NCBI GenBank assembly: GCA_031282385.1
Contig: JAITDV010000611.1
Coordinates: 1 to 5,071 of the forward strand
Length of the DNA stretch: 5,071 bases
Reading direction: 5' to 3'
Source: Planctomycetaceae bacterium
Lineage (GTDB): Bacteria; Planctomycetota; Planctomycetia; Pirellulales; Thermoguttaceae
Shown: positions 1 to 5,071 of the stretch, piece after piece
Layout of the letters: the number at the start of each line of letters is the position of its first letter
Numbering within the stretch: the first letter of the stretch is position 1
The notes under the pieces: model-generated
Told to the model about the DNA's origin: nothing
The model's input: only the letters and a program-made list of their open reading frames with translations
Databases searched by the model: none
Made by a program: the position numbers and the translations under genes

Positions 1-36
1 CAGGGGTGGTCTCCTACAGGTTATCGAAAAGGTCTA
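1..36 (-). mobile_element. End of a MITE-like palindromic element (partial, cut by window edge)
   Basis: Bases 1-36 are the reverse complement of 4114-4149 with one mismatch (35 of 36; base 32 against 4118). The match includes both the GGTGGTCTC arm and the adjoining flank that ends in GGTCTA, so this is the outer end of a second copy in inverted orientation. The rest of the copy would lie to the left of the window. The outer boundary is near base 36: the two copies diverge from base 37, apart from an ATT that is also present at the right end of the other copy (4307-4309). That the window starts inside a repeat may reflect an assembly break, but this is inference. Confidence 0.8.
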
Positions 37-151
37 TTGTCCAAACTTGTCAATCCTAAAATTTTGATAATTCTGCCCAAAGATAGGTTTTTAGAAGTTG
101 CATTTAGTATCTCAAAATTTTTCCCTACGTCAGAATAGTTTTGATTATTTT

Positions 152-829
152 TTATGCTTGTTCGGCTTCGGCTAGGATTTTTTTTGCGCTTCCGCCTACT
201 CCGAAACGTTCAACTCCTATTTCGATCATTTTTTGAACTGTCTCAAAACTTCTTACTCCGCCAGAAGCTTTGACTTTAGCGGCGTTGCCAACAATCTTTT
301 TCAAATAAGCGACATTTTCAAAAGTTGCCCCTGTTGGCGTCCAACCTGTTCCGGTCTTGACCCATTCTGCGCCGCCGCTGATAACAGCATCGGCGGCACG
401 TTTCATCAACTCCTCATCAAGATAATGACATTCGATTATAACTTTGAGTGTCTTATCGCCAACAGCATCTTTAACAGCTTTAATGTCATCGCGCACTTCC
501 TGATACATTCTGCTAAGAAGAAAACCGACATTGATCATCAAATCAAATTCATCAGCTCCCAACTTGAGATAGCTTTTTGCTTCCAACACTTTTACTTCCG
601 TAGTTGCTCCACCGGCGGGAAAAGCAACAGGTGCGCCGATTAGGAATTTACCGTTAAGTTCATTCCGGTACTGTTGTAAAAGCGTAATAAAAGAAGGCAA
701 CACAAATACCGCCTTGCAATCATACTTGACCGCAAGCTCAGCGTATTCGCGAACTTCTTTTTGAGTGGAGTTAGCTTGTACTGCACTCACATCAAGCATT
801 GACGCAATTGTTTTAACATCTGTTTTCAT
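152..829 (-). CDS. deoC: Deoxyribose-phosphate aldolase (DERA, class I)
   Basis: DeoC reversibly cleaves 2-deoxy-D-ribose 5-phosphate to glyceraldehyde 3-phosphate and acetaldehyde. It is a cytoplasmic TIM-barrel enzyme of deoxynucleoside breakdown. The 225-residue length is normal for the bacterial family. The Schiff-base lysine is K158 in EWVKTGTGW, the second active-site lysine is K187 in VKASGG, and the catalytic aspartate is D96 in DEFDLMINVG. GAPVAFPAGGAT (65-76) and the phosphate-binding GVGGSA (210-215) also fit. One oddity is the N-terminus: the usual LDHTxLKPxAT block reads LDVSAVQANST (12-22), which marks a divergent subfamily that I associate from memory with planctomycetes. The ATG at 829 has no clear Shine-Dalgarno sequence (upstream AAAATAATTCA), and the gene lies 82 bp after the stop of the preceding minus-strand gene, so it may be the last gene of that transcript. 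No terminator hairpin is visible in 36-151. Confidence 0.95.
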   Translation of the reverse strand: MKTDVKTIASMLDVSAVQANSTQKEVREYAELAVKYDCKAVFVLPSFITLLQQYRNELNGKFLIGAPVAFPAGGATTEVKVLEAKSYLKLGADEFDLMINVGFLLSRMYQEVRDDIKAVKDAVGDKTLKVIIECHYLDEELMKRAADAVISGGAEWVKTGTGWTPTGATFENVAYLKKIVGNAAKVKASGGVRSFETVQKMIEIGVERFGVGGSAKKILAEAEQA

Positions 830-911
830 TGAATTATTTTTTTGAAAATAGTTAATTGTTTACCGATTTTAAGGAAATTTCGCACATTCAACTGAGAATA
901 GTTACATCAAG

Positions 912-2216
912 TTATTCTTCATCTGTAGGTTTATTTATCCATTTGAAATCCATTTCAGCGCGGATACTTTCAAGCCATGCTTCACGGGCTTCAAACAATT
1001 TACTTTGTTGTCCGATTTGTAAATAAGCGTTGGCTGGTGCAGTCTTGAAATCTTCCCACATTGAATCTTCTGACGGAGATATACTTGTGAGTCTTATAAT
1101 ATGAACGGTAGTTTGAGGTTGATTAAAAACAGTACCAACTTCGCCGATTTCAAGCCCCGAAGCAACACGCATAAATTCCTCGCCTGGTGCAAAAATAAAT
1201 TTGTTACCGAATTCTGCTTCGCCGTAACGAACACCTTTTTCCCTGACTTCGCCCAAACGAATCGGCGAACCCGCATCAATCGAATAACCATAAGTCAACC
1301 ACGTAAACGGCTCCGTTTCCGTAACCGACAACACTTCCGGCTTCGACGCTAAAGTAACGTTGAGCGGTTCTTTTGTTGTCCGCGTTGTTTCTGCCAAATC
1401 TTGTGCCGCCTTAAACGCTAATTCCCGCGCTTTCACTTCCTTCCAACGCTTGACCACTTTATCACGCAAACCCGCAACAGCATCAATATTCGCAGGTATC
1501 TCTTCGTTTACGAAATCAGTTGCCCAAATAAGAATACGCGAATATTCGTTACCAATTTTGTGCGCTTGATATTCATACGGTCGCACCTTAAACCAATTAG
1601 TAATAAATTCACGTTCCAACTCGCCGCGCACAAATTCAGAACGACGCATAATATCAAATATCGTACCCAAATCCTCCGAAACTACAGCAAGATCATACTC
1701 GCCAATTATTGACGAAAAATCAGGCGCAGGCGGAACAGCTATTGACAAATCCGGATTCTCAATCTTTTTATCAATATACTTTCGATAAATGTCATAATGT
1801 ACTCGCAATTTTTCTTCAACCTCGGCAAGAACTTTATCAATTTTTATCTGCGTCAAATGATGGCGAATATCATTTTCAACTTCCGAAAGAGGGCGATACA
1901 AAGTATCCGAACTAGCAACTTCATCAACTCCAGATTTCACTTCCGCCGGTTTCACTTCTATCGGTTTCACTTCCGCCGGTTTTGTTTCTGCCGGTTTCGT
2001 CTCTGCCGGTTTTGCTTCTGCCGGTTTTGTTTCAACCGGTTTCACTTCTGCCGGTTTTGTTTCTGCCAGTTTCGTCTCAACCGGTTTCACTTCTGCCGGT
2101 TTTGTTTCTGCCGGTTTCGTCTCAACCGGTTTTGTTTCTGCCGGTTTTGTTTCTGTTGGTTGATTTGCAATTGGTTCTTTTACTTCGGCAACAGGTTCAT
2201 TTTGGAATGAGACCAA
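912..2216 (-). CDS. C-terminal part of a planctomycete SurA/PpiD-like envelope protein (probable second half of a split gene)
   Basis: This 434-residue frame has no convincing start of its own. The only candidate is TTG at 2216, with a weak CGGAA about eight bases upstream, and the same frame stays open back to base 2303, overlapping the end of the gene at 3463-2270. Residues 24-93 are 14 five-residue repeats (KPAET and variants), probably an extended periplasmic linker. YRPLSEVENDI (107-117) opens a charged helical, coiled-coil-like region. The C-terminal part has FTWLT (304-308) and GEEFMRVASGLEIGEVG (345-361) followed by a β-rich stretch, which I recognise from memory as the C-terminal block of planctomycete SurA-N/PpiD-like proteins. 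It has no signal peptide or membrane helix, as expected if it continues the upstream protein. I see no catalytic motif. A separate protein started at TTG 2216 is possible but less likely. Confidence 0.72.
   Translation of the reverse strand: MVSFQNEPVAEVKEPIANQPTETKPAETKPVETKPAETKPAEVKPVETKLAETKPAEVKPVETKPAEAKPAETKPAETKPAEVKPIEVKPAEVKSGVDEVASSDTLYRPLSEVENDIRHHLTQIKIDKVLAEVEEKLRVHYDIYRKYIDKKIENPDLSIAVPPAPDFSSIIGEYDLAVVSEDLGTIFDIMRRSEFVRGELEREFITNWFKVRPYEYQAHKIGNEYSRILIWATDFVNEEIPANIDAVAGLRDKVVKRWKEVKARELAFKAAQDLAETTRTTKEPLNVTLASKPEVLSVTETEPFTWLTYGYSIDAGSPIRLGEVREKGVRYGEAEFGNKFIFAPGEEFMRVASGLEIGEVGTVFNQPQTTVHIIRLTSISPSEDSMWEDFKTAPANAYLQIGQQSKLFEAREAWLESIRAEMDFKWINKPTDEE
1938..2147 (-). repeat. 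Tandem 15-bp repeat encoding 14 KPAET-type pentapeptides
   Basis: Fourteen contiguous 15-bp units encode KPxE[TVA] pentapeptides: mostly KPAET, KPAEV and KPVET, with single KLAET, KPAEA and KPIEV variants. On the plus strand the units read as alternating TTCTGCCGGTTTTG-like and TTCAACCGGTTTCG-like blocks. The unit length is a multiple of three, so expansion or contraction by slippage would keep the frame. The repeat is rich in proline, lysine and glutamate, similar in composition to TonB-type periplasmic spacers, and it joins the N-terminal and C-terminal parts of the split envelope protein. Confidence 0.95.
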
Positions 2217-2269
2217 TTTTATTTCCGGTTTATTGGATAAATTATTGTAACGAAAATTCTGTACTGAAT

Positions 2270-3463
2270 TTATTTCTTTATTTTTTCGTTTTCTATTTTT
2301 GGTTTATTTTCAGGAGTTTGTTCAGTTGGTTGTTTTATTTCAGGGGTTGTTACTGGCAGAGCAGTTTCGGGTTGAGTTGTAGTTGTTGAAGTTCTATCTA
2401 ATATTTCGAGTCCGGGCAACTTATTTCCCAAGCCGCCAAGTCCGCCTAATCCGGTTGGATTCAAGTTTGGGATAGCTTCGTTTAGTTGGAATTTATCGGG
2501 ACTCATGCCCGGTAAATCGGGCAATTCTTTTTTCTGTGGAACTGGTTTACGAAACAACTTTTCTTTGTTTTCGTTGTAATATTTTTCGACGTCTTGTTTT
2601 GAAATGGAGTCGAGTATTTTCCGGCTTGGAATACCTCTAATATAACTGAACGCAATTTGTTTAGGAAAAGCAAAACCTGTTTCAGGCAATGTCGGATTGA
2701 ATTGACGTTTTTTATGTTCGTTGAAGAAACTTATTATTTGTGCGTTTGTTGGATCGGGAACTTTGTCAATAAACGACTCAACTTGCAATGTCGCAACTTC
2801 GAGAGTAATTTTTTTATTGAGTCTTTGATACCAATCCCATCTTGTTGCCGGCAAAACTGCATTTTGAGAAATGGCAAACAGCCGCAACATTTGATTTTGC
2901 CGTAATTCTTCGGAGAGGAGATATTCAAGGAATTGTTCGCTCATATTCAGTTCTTCAAGTACTTGATTGAGATTTTGTTTTGTGAGCATGTTATTGGTCG
3001 TCGCTTTTAACAAGTCAATAACCATATTTGGACTCACAACTACTCCTTGATCCTCAGAATAACGCGCAACCAACCAACCATTGATCAATTCTTCATCATT
3101 GATTTTTCCTTCGAGTTGACCTACTTTCATTACGAGTATTTCGAGTTTTGATAGTTGTTCGCGTGAAGTTAGTAATGACGGATTTGATTGGAGGATTGAT
3201 ATCCAGAGCCGTTGGTAGAATCGCGCAAGATTTTCACGATTTTTTCTCAAAGTATCCAGGAGTAGCGGGTCAACTTTACCATGATGTCTTGTGCTGGCAA
3301 AGTCGCCTTGTCCTTCAACGTATCTAATGCCTGGCAACAACTGCATTACTGCCGGCAAAATAATAAACGATATCATTGCCATAATTCCAAGTGATGCCAA
3401 TAAAATCACTTGATTCTTTCGGAACATCGTAAATGGATTAAAAGTTCTTTTTTTATTCGTCAT
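2270..3463 (-). CDS. Membrane-anchored SurA-N/PpiD-like protein, N-terminal part (first half of a probable split gene)
   Basis: This is probably an envelope folding factor facing the periplasm. I choose ATG at 3463 because AAGGA lies four bases upstream (3468-3472). An in-frame TTG at 3475 would add only four residues. A basic N-terminus (NKKR, FRKN) precedes one membrane helix at about 18-43, with no cleavage site evident. A helical SurA-N-like region follows to about residue 205. Then come WDWYQRLN (209-216), a F-I-D-K-V-P-D-P-T-N-A-Q-I block ending at about 243, GFAFP (263-267) and DVEKYYNENKEKLF, a series known to me from planctomycete PpiD-like proteins. I see no complete parvulin rotamase domain. 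The tail is low complexity, with GLGGLGGLG (338-346) and then Thr/Pro/Glu/Lys-rich sequence. The frame stops at 2270 in this linker, and the missing C-terminal half is encoded immediately downstream in the -1 frame. The joined product would be about 850 residues. Confidence 0.8.
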   Translation of the reverse strand: MTNKKRTFNPFTMFRKNQVILLASLGIMAMISFIILPAVMQLLPGIRYVEGQGDFASTRHHGKVDPLLLDTLRKNRENLARFYQRLWISILQSNPSLLTSREQLSKLEILVMKVGQLEGKINDEELINGWLVARYSEDQGVVVSPNMVIDLLKATTNNMLTKQNLNQVLEELNMSEQFLEYLLSEELRQNQMLRLFAISQNAVLPATRWDWYQRLNKKITLEVATLQVESFIDKVPDPTNAQIISFFNEHKKRQFNPTLPETGFAFPKQIAFSYIRGIPSRKILDSISKQDVEKYYNENKEKLFRKPVPQKKELPDLPGMSPDKFQLNEAIPNLNPTGLGGLGGLGNKLPGLEILDRTSTTTTQPETALPVTTPEIKQPTEQTPENKPKIENEKIKK

Positions 3464-3467
3464 AAAA

Positions 3468-3472
3468 TCCTT
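3468..3472 (-). promoter_or_regulatory. Ribosome binding site AAGGA deciding the ATG at 3463
   Basis: AAGGA on the minus strand is followed by four T bases and then ATG at 3463. The spacing is a little short but usable. The alternative TTG start at 3475 has only AAAAAGG one base upstream, too close to work well. This site therefore favours the ATG. Confidence 0.55.
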
Positions 3473-3513
3473 CAAACCTTTTTCTTCAAATTTTGTTAAT
3501 TGTTAGTTTTTAA

Positions 3514-3610
3514 ACTGTTCACACTTTAAATTTCGTTTACCTTCGCCTGATTACCTATCGGAAAGCAGGTTTTTACGCTCTTGAGTCACGCAATTCACAG
3601 TACGAACAGT
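3514..3610 (-). repeat. ~98-bp dispersed repeat, copy A, with ACTGTTC/GAACAGT ends
   Basis: This unit aligns over its full length with 4794-4892 in the same orientation, with strong blocks at both ends and in the middle. Shared minus-strand blocks include AGAGCGTAAAA, CTGCTTTCC, AGGTAA, CAGGCG and TTAAAGTGTGAACAGT. Its ends are inverted repeats: ACTGTTC at 3514-3520 and GAACAGT at 3604-3610, extendable to 11 matches in 14. Inside, on the minus strand, CCTGCTTTCC and GGTAATCAGG form an imperfect hairpin with a GATA loop. Copy A ends about 50 bp upstream of the start of the SurA/PpiD-like gene, so it could lie in its promoter or leader. It could equally be a small non-autonomous mobile element; the sequence alone does not decide. 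Confidence 0.8.
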
Positions 3611-3621
3611 ATAAACTGTTC
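3604..3621. promoter_or_regulatory. 18-bp dyad GAACAGT-N4-ACTGTTC (operator-like or repeat junction)
   Basis: This is a perfect 7-bp inverted repeat around ATAA. Read on the minus strand it is GAACAGTTTATACTGTTC, which differs by one base from the plus-strand dyad at 4783-4800. Its size and symmetry resemble a repressor operator, and the C-GAAC...GTTC core is reminiscent of Gram-positive-type LexA boxes, but no regulator gene is present to support that. Alternatively the left half is the end of repeat copy A and the right half starts another decayed unit: 3615-3635 resembles the start of copy A. Confidence 0.5.
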
Positions 3622-4113
3622 AAACTTATAATTTCTGCAACCTGCACAAATTTTGCAACCCGAAATTCTAAAATATGTTCGTTTTATTTAACCTGTTACT
3701 TAATCGGCACAATGTCTCTCGGCATTGTGATCTCTGAATTTTCTTGTTTCTATCAAAACGCGATCAATTATGTTACGCAAATAAAAATTATATCAATTAC
3801 GCCAAAATTTATTCTTGTACAAGTCGTTCTTTCTTTTTGCTATAGTTTAATTTATCGTGTTTACAAATCGTTTAATTTGCATGGAATAATCGTTACCGAA
3901 ATTACTGTTGCCCAATCCCGCAAATCCCAAAGAAGGGGGAATTATAACAATTTGATAAAAACTGTTAAAGACGAATTTCGATATTTTTTCGAACAATTAG
4001 GTATATTTTTTAAGTTGTTCACAATTGACGGCATTTCTAAAGTAACTATTTAGTTTATTCAGTCGTGTATTTTTTTATCAAACATGTTCAAAAAATAGCA
4101 ACAATTCATTAAC
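3622..4113. other. AT-rich intergenic region, no supportable gene
   Basis: About 490 bp lie between the repeat upstream of the SurA/PpiD-like gene and the MITE-like element. A plus-strand open frame of 113 codons at 3712-4053 has no Shine-Dalgarno sequence, is rich in Ile, Phe, Tyr and Asn as expected from translated AT-rich DNA, and resembles no family I know, so it is not called. The region holds a small hairpin (CACAATG 3708-3714 with CATTGTG 3723-3729). It also has a stretch at 3690-3709 (ACCTGTTACTTAATCGG-like) that loosely recalls the CCTGATTACCTATCGG core of repeat copy A, perhaps a decayed remnant. No tRNA, terminator or promoter is recognisable. Confidence 0.6.
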
Positions 4114-4307
4114 TAGATCTTTTCGATAACCTGTAGGAGACCACCCCTGACCCCTCAGAAGAAGGGGAATTATTCGCCTCCGAAGAAGGCATCTTCTTAT
4201 TCCCCTCCTTCGGAGGGGCTAGGGGTGGTCTCGGAGGAGTTAAAGGCGGTTTTTCGTTGTAGTTTTTTTGCTGCGTTGATGTATTTTTAGGTTAGAAAAA
4301 AGGTCTA
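4114..4307. mobile_element. MITE-like palindromic element with terminal inverted repeats
   Basis: The outer ends are inverted repeats: 4114-4132 pairs with 4289-4307 at 15 of 19 positions (TAGATCTTTT and TAACCT on the left, with AGGTTA and AAAAGGTCTA on the right). Inside lies a second, stronger inverted repeat, 4137-4170 with 4199-4232, matching at 30 of 34 positions and starting with 12 perfect pairs (GAGACCACCCCT). It holds three smaller hairpins, including a perfect CCCCTCC-TTC-GGAGGGG at 4202-4218. TTAA occurs at 4109-4112 and again at 4308-4311, a possible target duplication, with one extra C at the left side. There is no coding sequence, so any transposition would depend on an enzyme supplied elsewhere. 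A second copy end sits at 1-36. Similar GC-rich AGGGGTGGTC palindromes are, from memory, common intergenic repeats in other bacteria. Confidence 0.75.
4202..4218. repeat. Perfect GC-rich hairpin CCCCTCC-TTC-GGAGGGG
   Basis: A 7-bp stem with a 3-base loop sits in the right arm of the MITE-like element. The left arm holds a weaker version at 4151-4167 (CCCC...GGGG), and 4182-4196 forms a third (GAAGA with TCTTC). The motif CCTC-C/A-GAAG-A/G-AGG occurs three times in the element (4153-4165, 4177-4189, and inverted at 4204-4216), which suggests it grew by internal duplication. No T-run follows, so it is not a classic terminator. Confidence 0.7.
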
Positions 4308-4370
4308 TTAATTGTGTGTTTGGGTTTTGTTGTTTTATATTTTGATTTCGCCTCGAATGCGACAGAATGG

Positions 4371-4667
4371 TTATTTTCCAAAAAACAATTCTGTGAGTTT
4401 TGTTGCAATTCTTTTTTCCGCCATCATTGGATCGACATTTGTTTTCCATTTGTTGTAGTGTTCAGTTTTTTTGTGTTCTTCTAATCCGGTTTCGTCGGTG
4501 TACACTTCGTACAAGATGAATTTTGTCTGATCGTTATCTTGTTGCAAAACATCGAAGCGGATATTTTTTGGTTCTTTTACGGTATTTTCTGCGTTTTCAA
4601 GACTTTCGATTTTGAATTGCTCTACGTATTCGGGCAAAACATTTATGTTGACGATGTAAATAAACAT
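4371..4667 (-). CDS. ABM-domain protein, LsrG-like (putative small-molecule isomerase or quinol monooxygenase)
   Basis: This small cytoplasmic protein belongs to the antibiotic biosynthesis monooxygenase (ABM) superfamily, a dimeric ferredoxin-like α/β-barrel. At 98 residues it is close to E. coli LsrG (about 96). Similar segments, judged from memory, are an N-terminal strand with VNINV (6-10), NIRFDVLQ (35-42, LsrG has NLRFDVLQ), YEVYTDE (53-59, LsrG YEAYKDE) and HKKTEHY (65-71, LsrG HKTTPHY), including H65 and H70. LsrG converts a phosphorylated product of the quorum signal AI-2. No other lsr genes are nearby, and many ABM proteins act on quinones or unknown substrates, so the function stays open. 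The start is ATG at 4667 with a weak AAAGA upstream. The gene appears monocistronic, with repeats on both sides. An overlapping minus-strand frame at 4240-4449 is a shadow. Confidence 0.85.
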   Translation of the reverse strand: MFIYIVNINVLPEYVEQFKIESLENAENTVKEPKNIRFDVLQQDNDQTKFILYEVYTDETGLEEHKKTEHYNKWKTNVDPMMAEKRIATKLTELFFGK

Positions 4668-4782
4668 ATTTCTTTAATGTGGTTAAATTGTTATCATTTT
4701 TCAAAAAACCGCCCAATGGTTCCATACCAAGCGCACCTTAAATTTCAGCAACACAAAAACAAGTTACCCAAAACTCAAATGC

Positions 4783-4800
4783 GAACAGTTTACACTGTTC
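4783..4800. promoter_or_regulatory. 18-bp dyad GAACAGT-N4-ACTGTTC, second occurrence
   Basis: This is a perfect 7-bp inverted repeat around TTAC. Its right half is also the first seven bases of repeat copy B. It lies about 115-135 bp upstream of the start of the ABM-domain gene, compared with about 140-160 bp for the other dyad relative to the SurA/PpiD-like gene. The two dyads match at 17 of 18 bases when one is reversed. That supports either a shared regulatory site or a conserved end-to-end junction of the repeat. Confidence 0.5.
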
Positions 4801-4892
4801 ACACTTTAATTTTCCCTTACCGCCGCCTGCTTACCTATATTGGAAAGCAGACTTTTACGCTCTGGAGTCTCGAAATTTATGGCACGATCAGT
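4794..4892 (-). repeat. ~98-bp dispersed repeat, copy B
   Basis: This is the counterpart of 3514-3610. Its left end is ACTGTTC (4794-4800) and its right end GATCAGT (4886-4892), one base off the GAACAGT of copy A. The internal minus-strand hairpin is better preserved here: CTGCTTTCC pairs with GGTAAGCAG with one mismatch and an AATATA loop. It lies upstream of the ABM-domain gene in the same orientation relative to its neighbour as copy A has to the SurA/PpiD-like gene. Confidence 0.8.
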
Positions 4893-4937
4893 TAAGGGGC
4901 GTAAAGTGTAAGCAATAGAAAAATGTTTGCAAGAGGT

Positions 4938-4977
4938 AGGGACATTTTCGTGAAAAACTGGGTAAATAGTTGTCCCT
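4938..4977. repeat. AGGGACA / TGTCCCT inverted repeat near the right edge
   Basis: AGGGACA (4938-4944) and TGTCCCT (4971-4977) are a perfect 7-bp inverted pair, 26 bases apart. A 13-base palindrome-like stretch, AAAAAGTCTTTTT, follows at 4979-4991. GGGACA-type ends are seen in some insertion sequences and REP-type palindromes, but no transposase is visible here. It may be a decayed end or chance. No gene is supportable in 4893-5071. Confidence 0.35.
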
Positions 4978-5071
4978 GAAAAAGTCTTTTTGTTGTTTTA
5001 ATGGTAGCCAACTTGTTCGCGGCGAGTTCGTTTGAGCATCTGAATGGGGACTCCTTGTCAATTAATTTTGA

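Noticed and set aside
233..643. 136-codon plus-strand frame inside deoC
   Set aside because: It is fully antisense to a gene with intact catalytic motifs and has no family resemblance.
1797..2389. Plus-strand frames opposite the KPAET repeat, giving Phe/Arg/Cys-rich or Leu/Pro/Val-rich repeats
   Set aside because: They are antisense shadows of the repeat; a periodic DNA sequence stays open in several frames.
3604..3621. LexA (SOS) box
   Set aside because: The dyad only loosely resembles the Gram-positive-type box, no SOS gene is adjacent, and both copies coincide with repeat ends.
3708..3729. Hairpin CACAATG / CATTGTG with an 8-base loop
   Set aside because: A single short AT-rich stem with no T-run, no second copy and no gene context, so no function is claimed.
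3712..4053. 113-codon plus-strand open frame
   Set aside because: No Shine-Dalgarno sequence, composition expected of translated AT-rich DNA, no recognisable domain, and opposite strand to all real genes here.
4114..4307. CRISPR array or rho-independent terminator
   Set aside because: There is no regular repeat-spacer pattern, and the GC-rich stems are not followed by a T-run; the outer inverted ends fit a MITE-like element better.
4539..4895. 118-codon plus-strand frame across the ABM gene and repeat copy B
   Set aside because: It is antisense to a well-supported gene and runs through a repeat; no protein-like conservation is visible.
4998..5039. 13-codon minus-strand frame (MLKRTRREQVGYH) with AAGGAG at 5051-5056
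   Set aside because: The ribosome-site-like sequence is 11 bases away and the frame is very short; I cannot distinguish it from chance.

Overview
The window looks like chromosomal DNA from a low-GC member of the Planctomycetota. The main evidence is the pair of reading frames at 3463-912. They have a short cytoplasmic N-terminus, one membrane helix, a SurA-N-like helical region with W-x-W-Y and D-P-T-N-A-Q-I blocks, and a C-terminal G-E-x-F-x(9)-G-E-V-G block. From memory this is the layout of a large, poorly characterised planctomycete PpiD/SurA-like family. The divergent DeoC N-terminus (LDVSAVQAN) fits the same group. No database search was possible, so the assignment is an inference.

All convincing genes are on the minus strand. 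Reading in the direction of transcription, from right to left: 5071-4893 is a short edge region with small inverted repeats and no supportable gene. 4892-4794 is one copy of a ~98-bp repeat. 4667-4371 is a small ABM-domain (LsrG-like) protein. 4307-4114 is a ~194-bp MITE-like palindromic element. 4113-3622 is AT-rich DNA without a supportable gene. 3610-3514 is a second copy of the ~98-bp repeat. 3463-2270 and 2216-912 are the two halves of what is probably one ~850-residue membrane-anchored folding-factor-like protein, split by a -1 frame change. 829-152 is deoxyribose-phosphate aldolase. 36-1 is the end of a second, inverted copy of the MITE-like element, cut off by the window edge.

The split protein and deoC lie head to tail (82 bp apart) and may be co-transcribed, but nothing links an envelope folding factor to deoxynucleoside catabolism, so the adjacency may be incidental. 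DeoC cleaves deoxyribose-5-phosphate in the cytoplasm. The ABM-domain protein resembles LsrG, an enzyme acting on a small phosphorylated metabolite, but its substrate cannot be told from sequence.

The least expected content is non-coding. There are two dispersed repeat families, and each occurs twice in 5 kb. The first is the MITE-like element, with terminal inverted repeats and nested GC-rich hairpins. The second is a ~98-bp unit with ACTGTTC/GAACAGT ends. At two places such ends meet as GAACAGT-N4-ACTGTTC, which could be an operator-like dyad or a junction between neighbouring units. The other notable point is the split gene, with a homopolymer run at the likely frame-change site and a 14-unit five-residue repeat just downstream.
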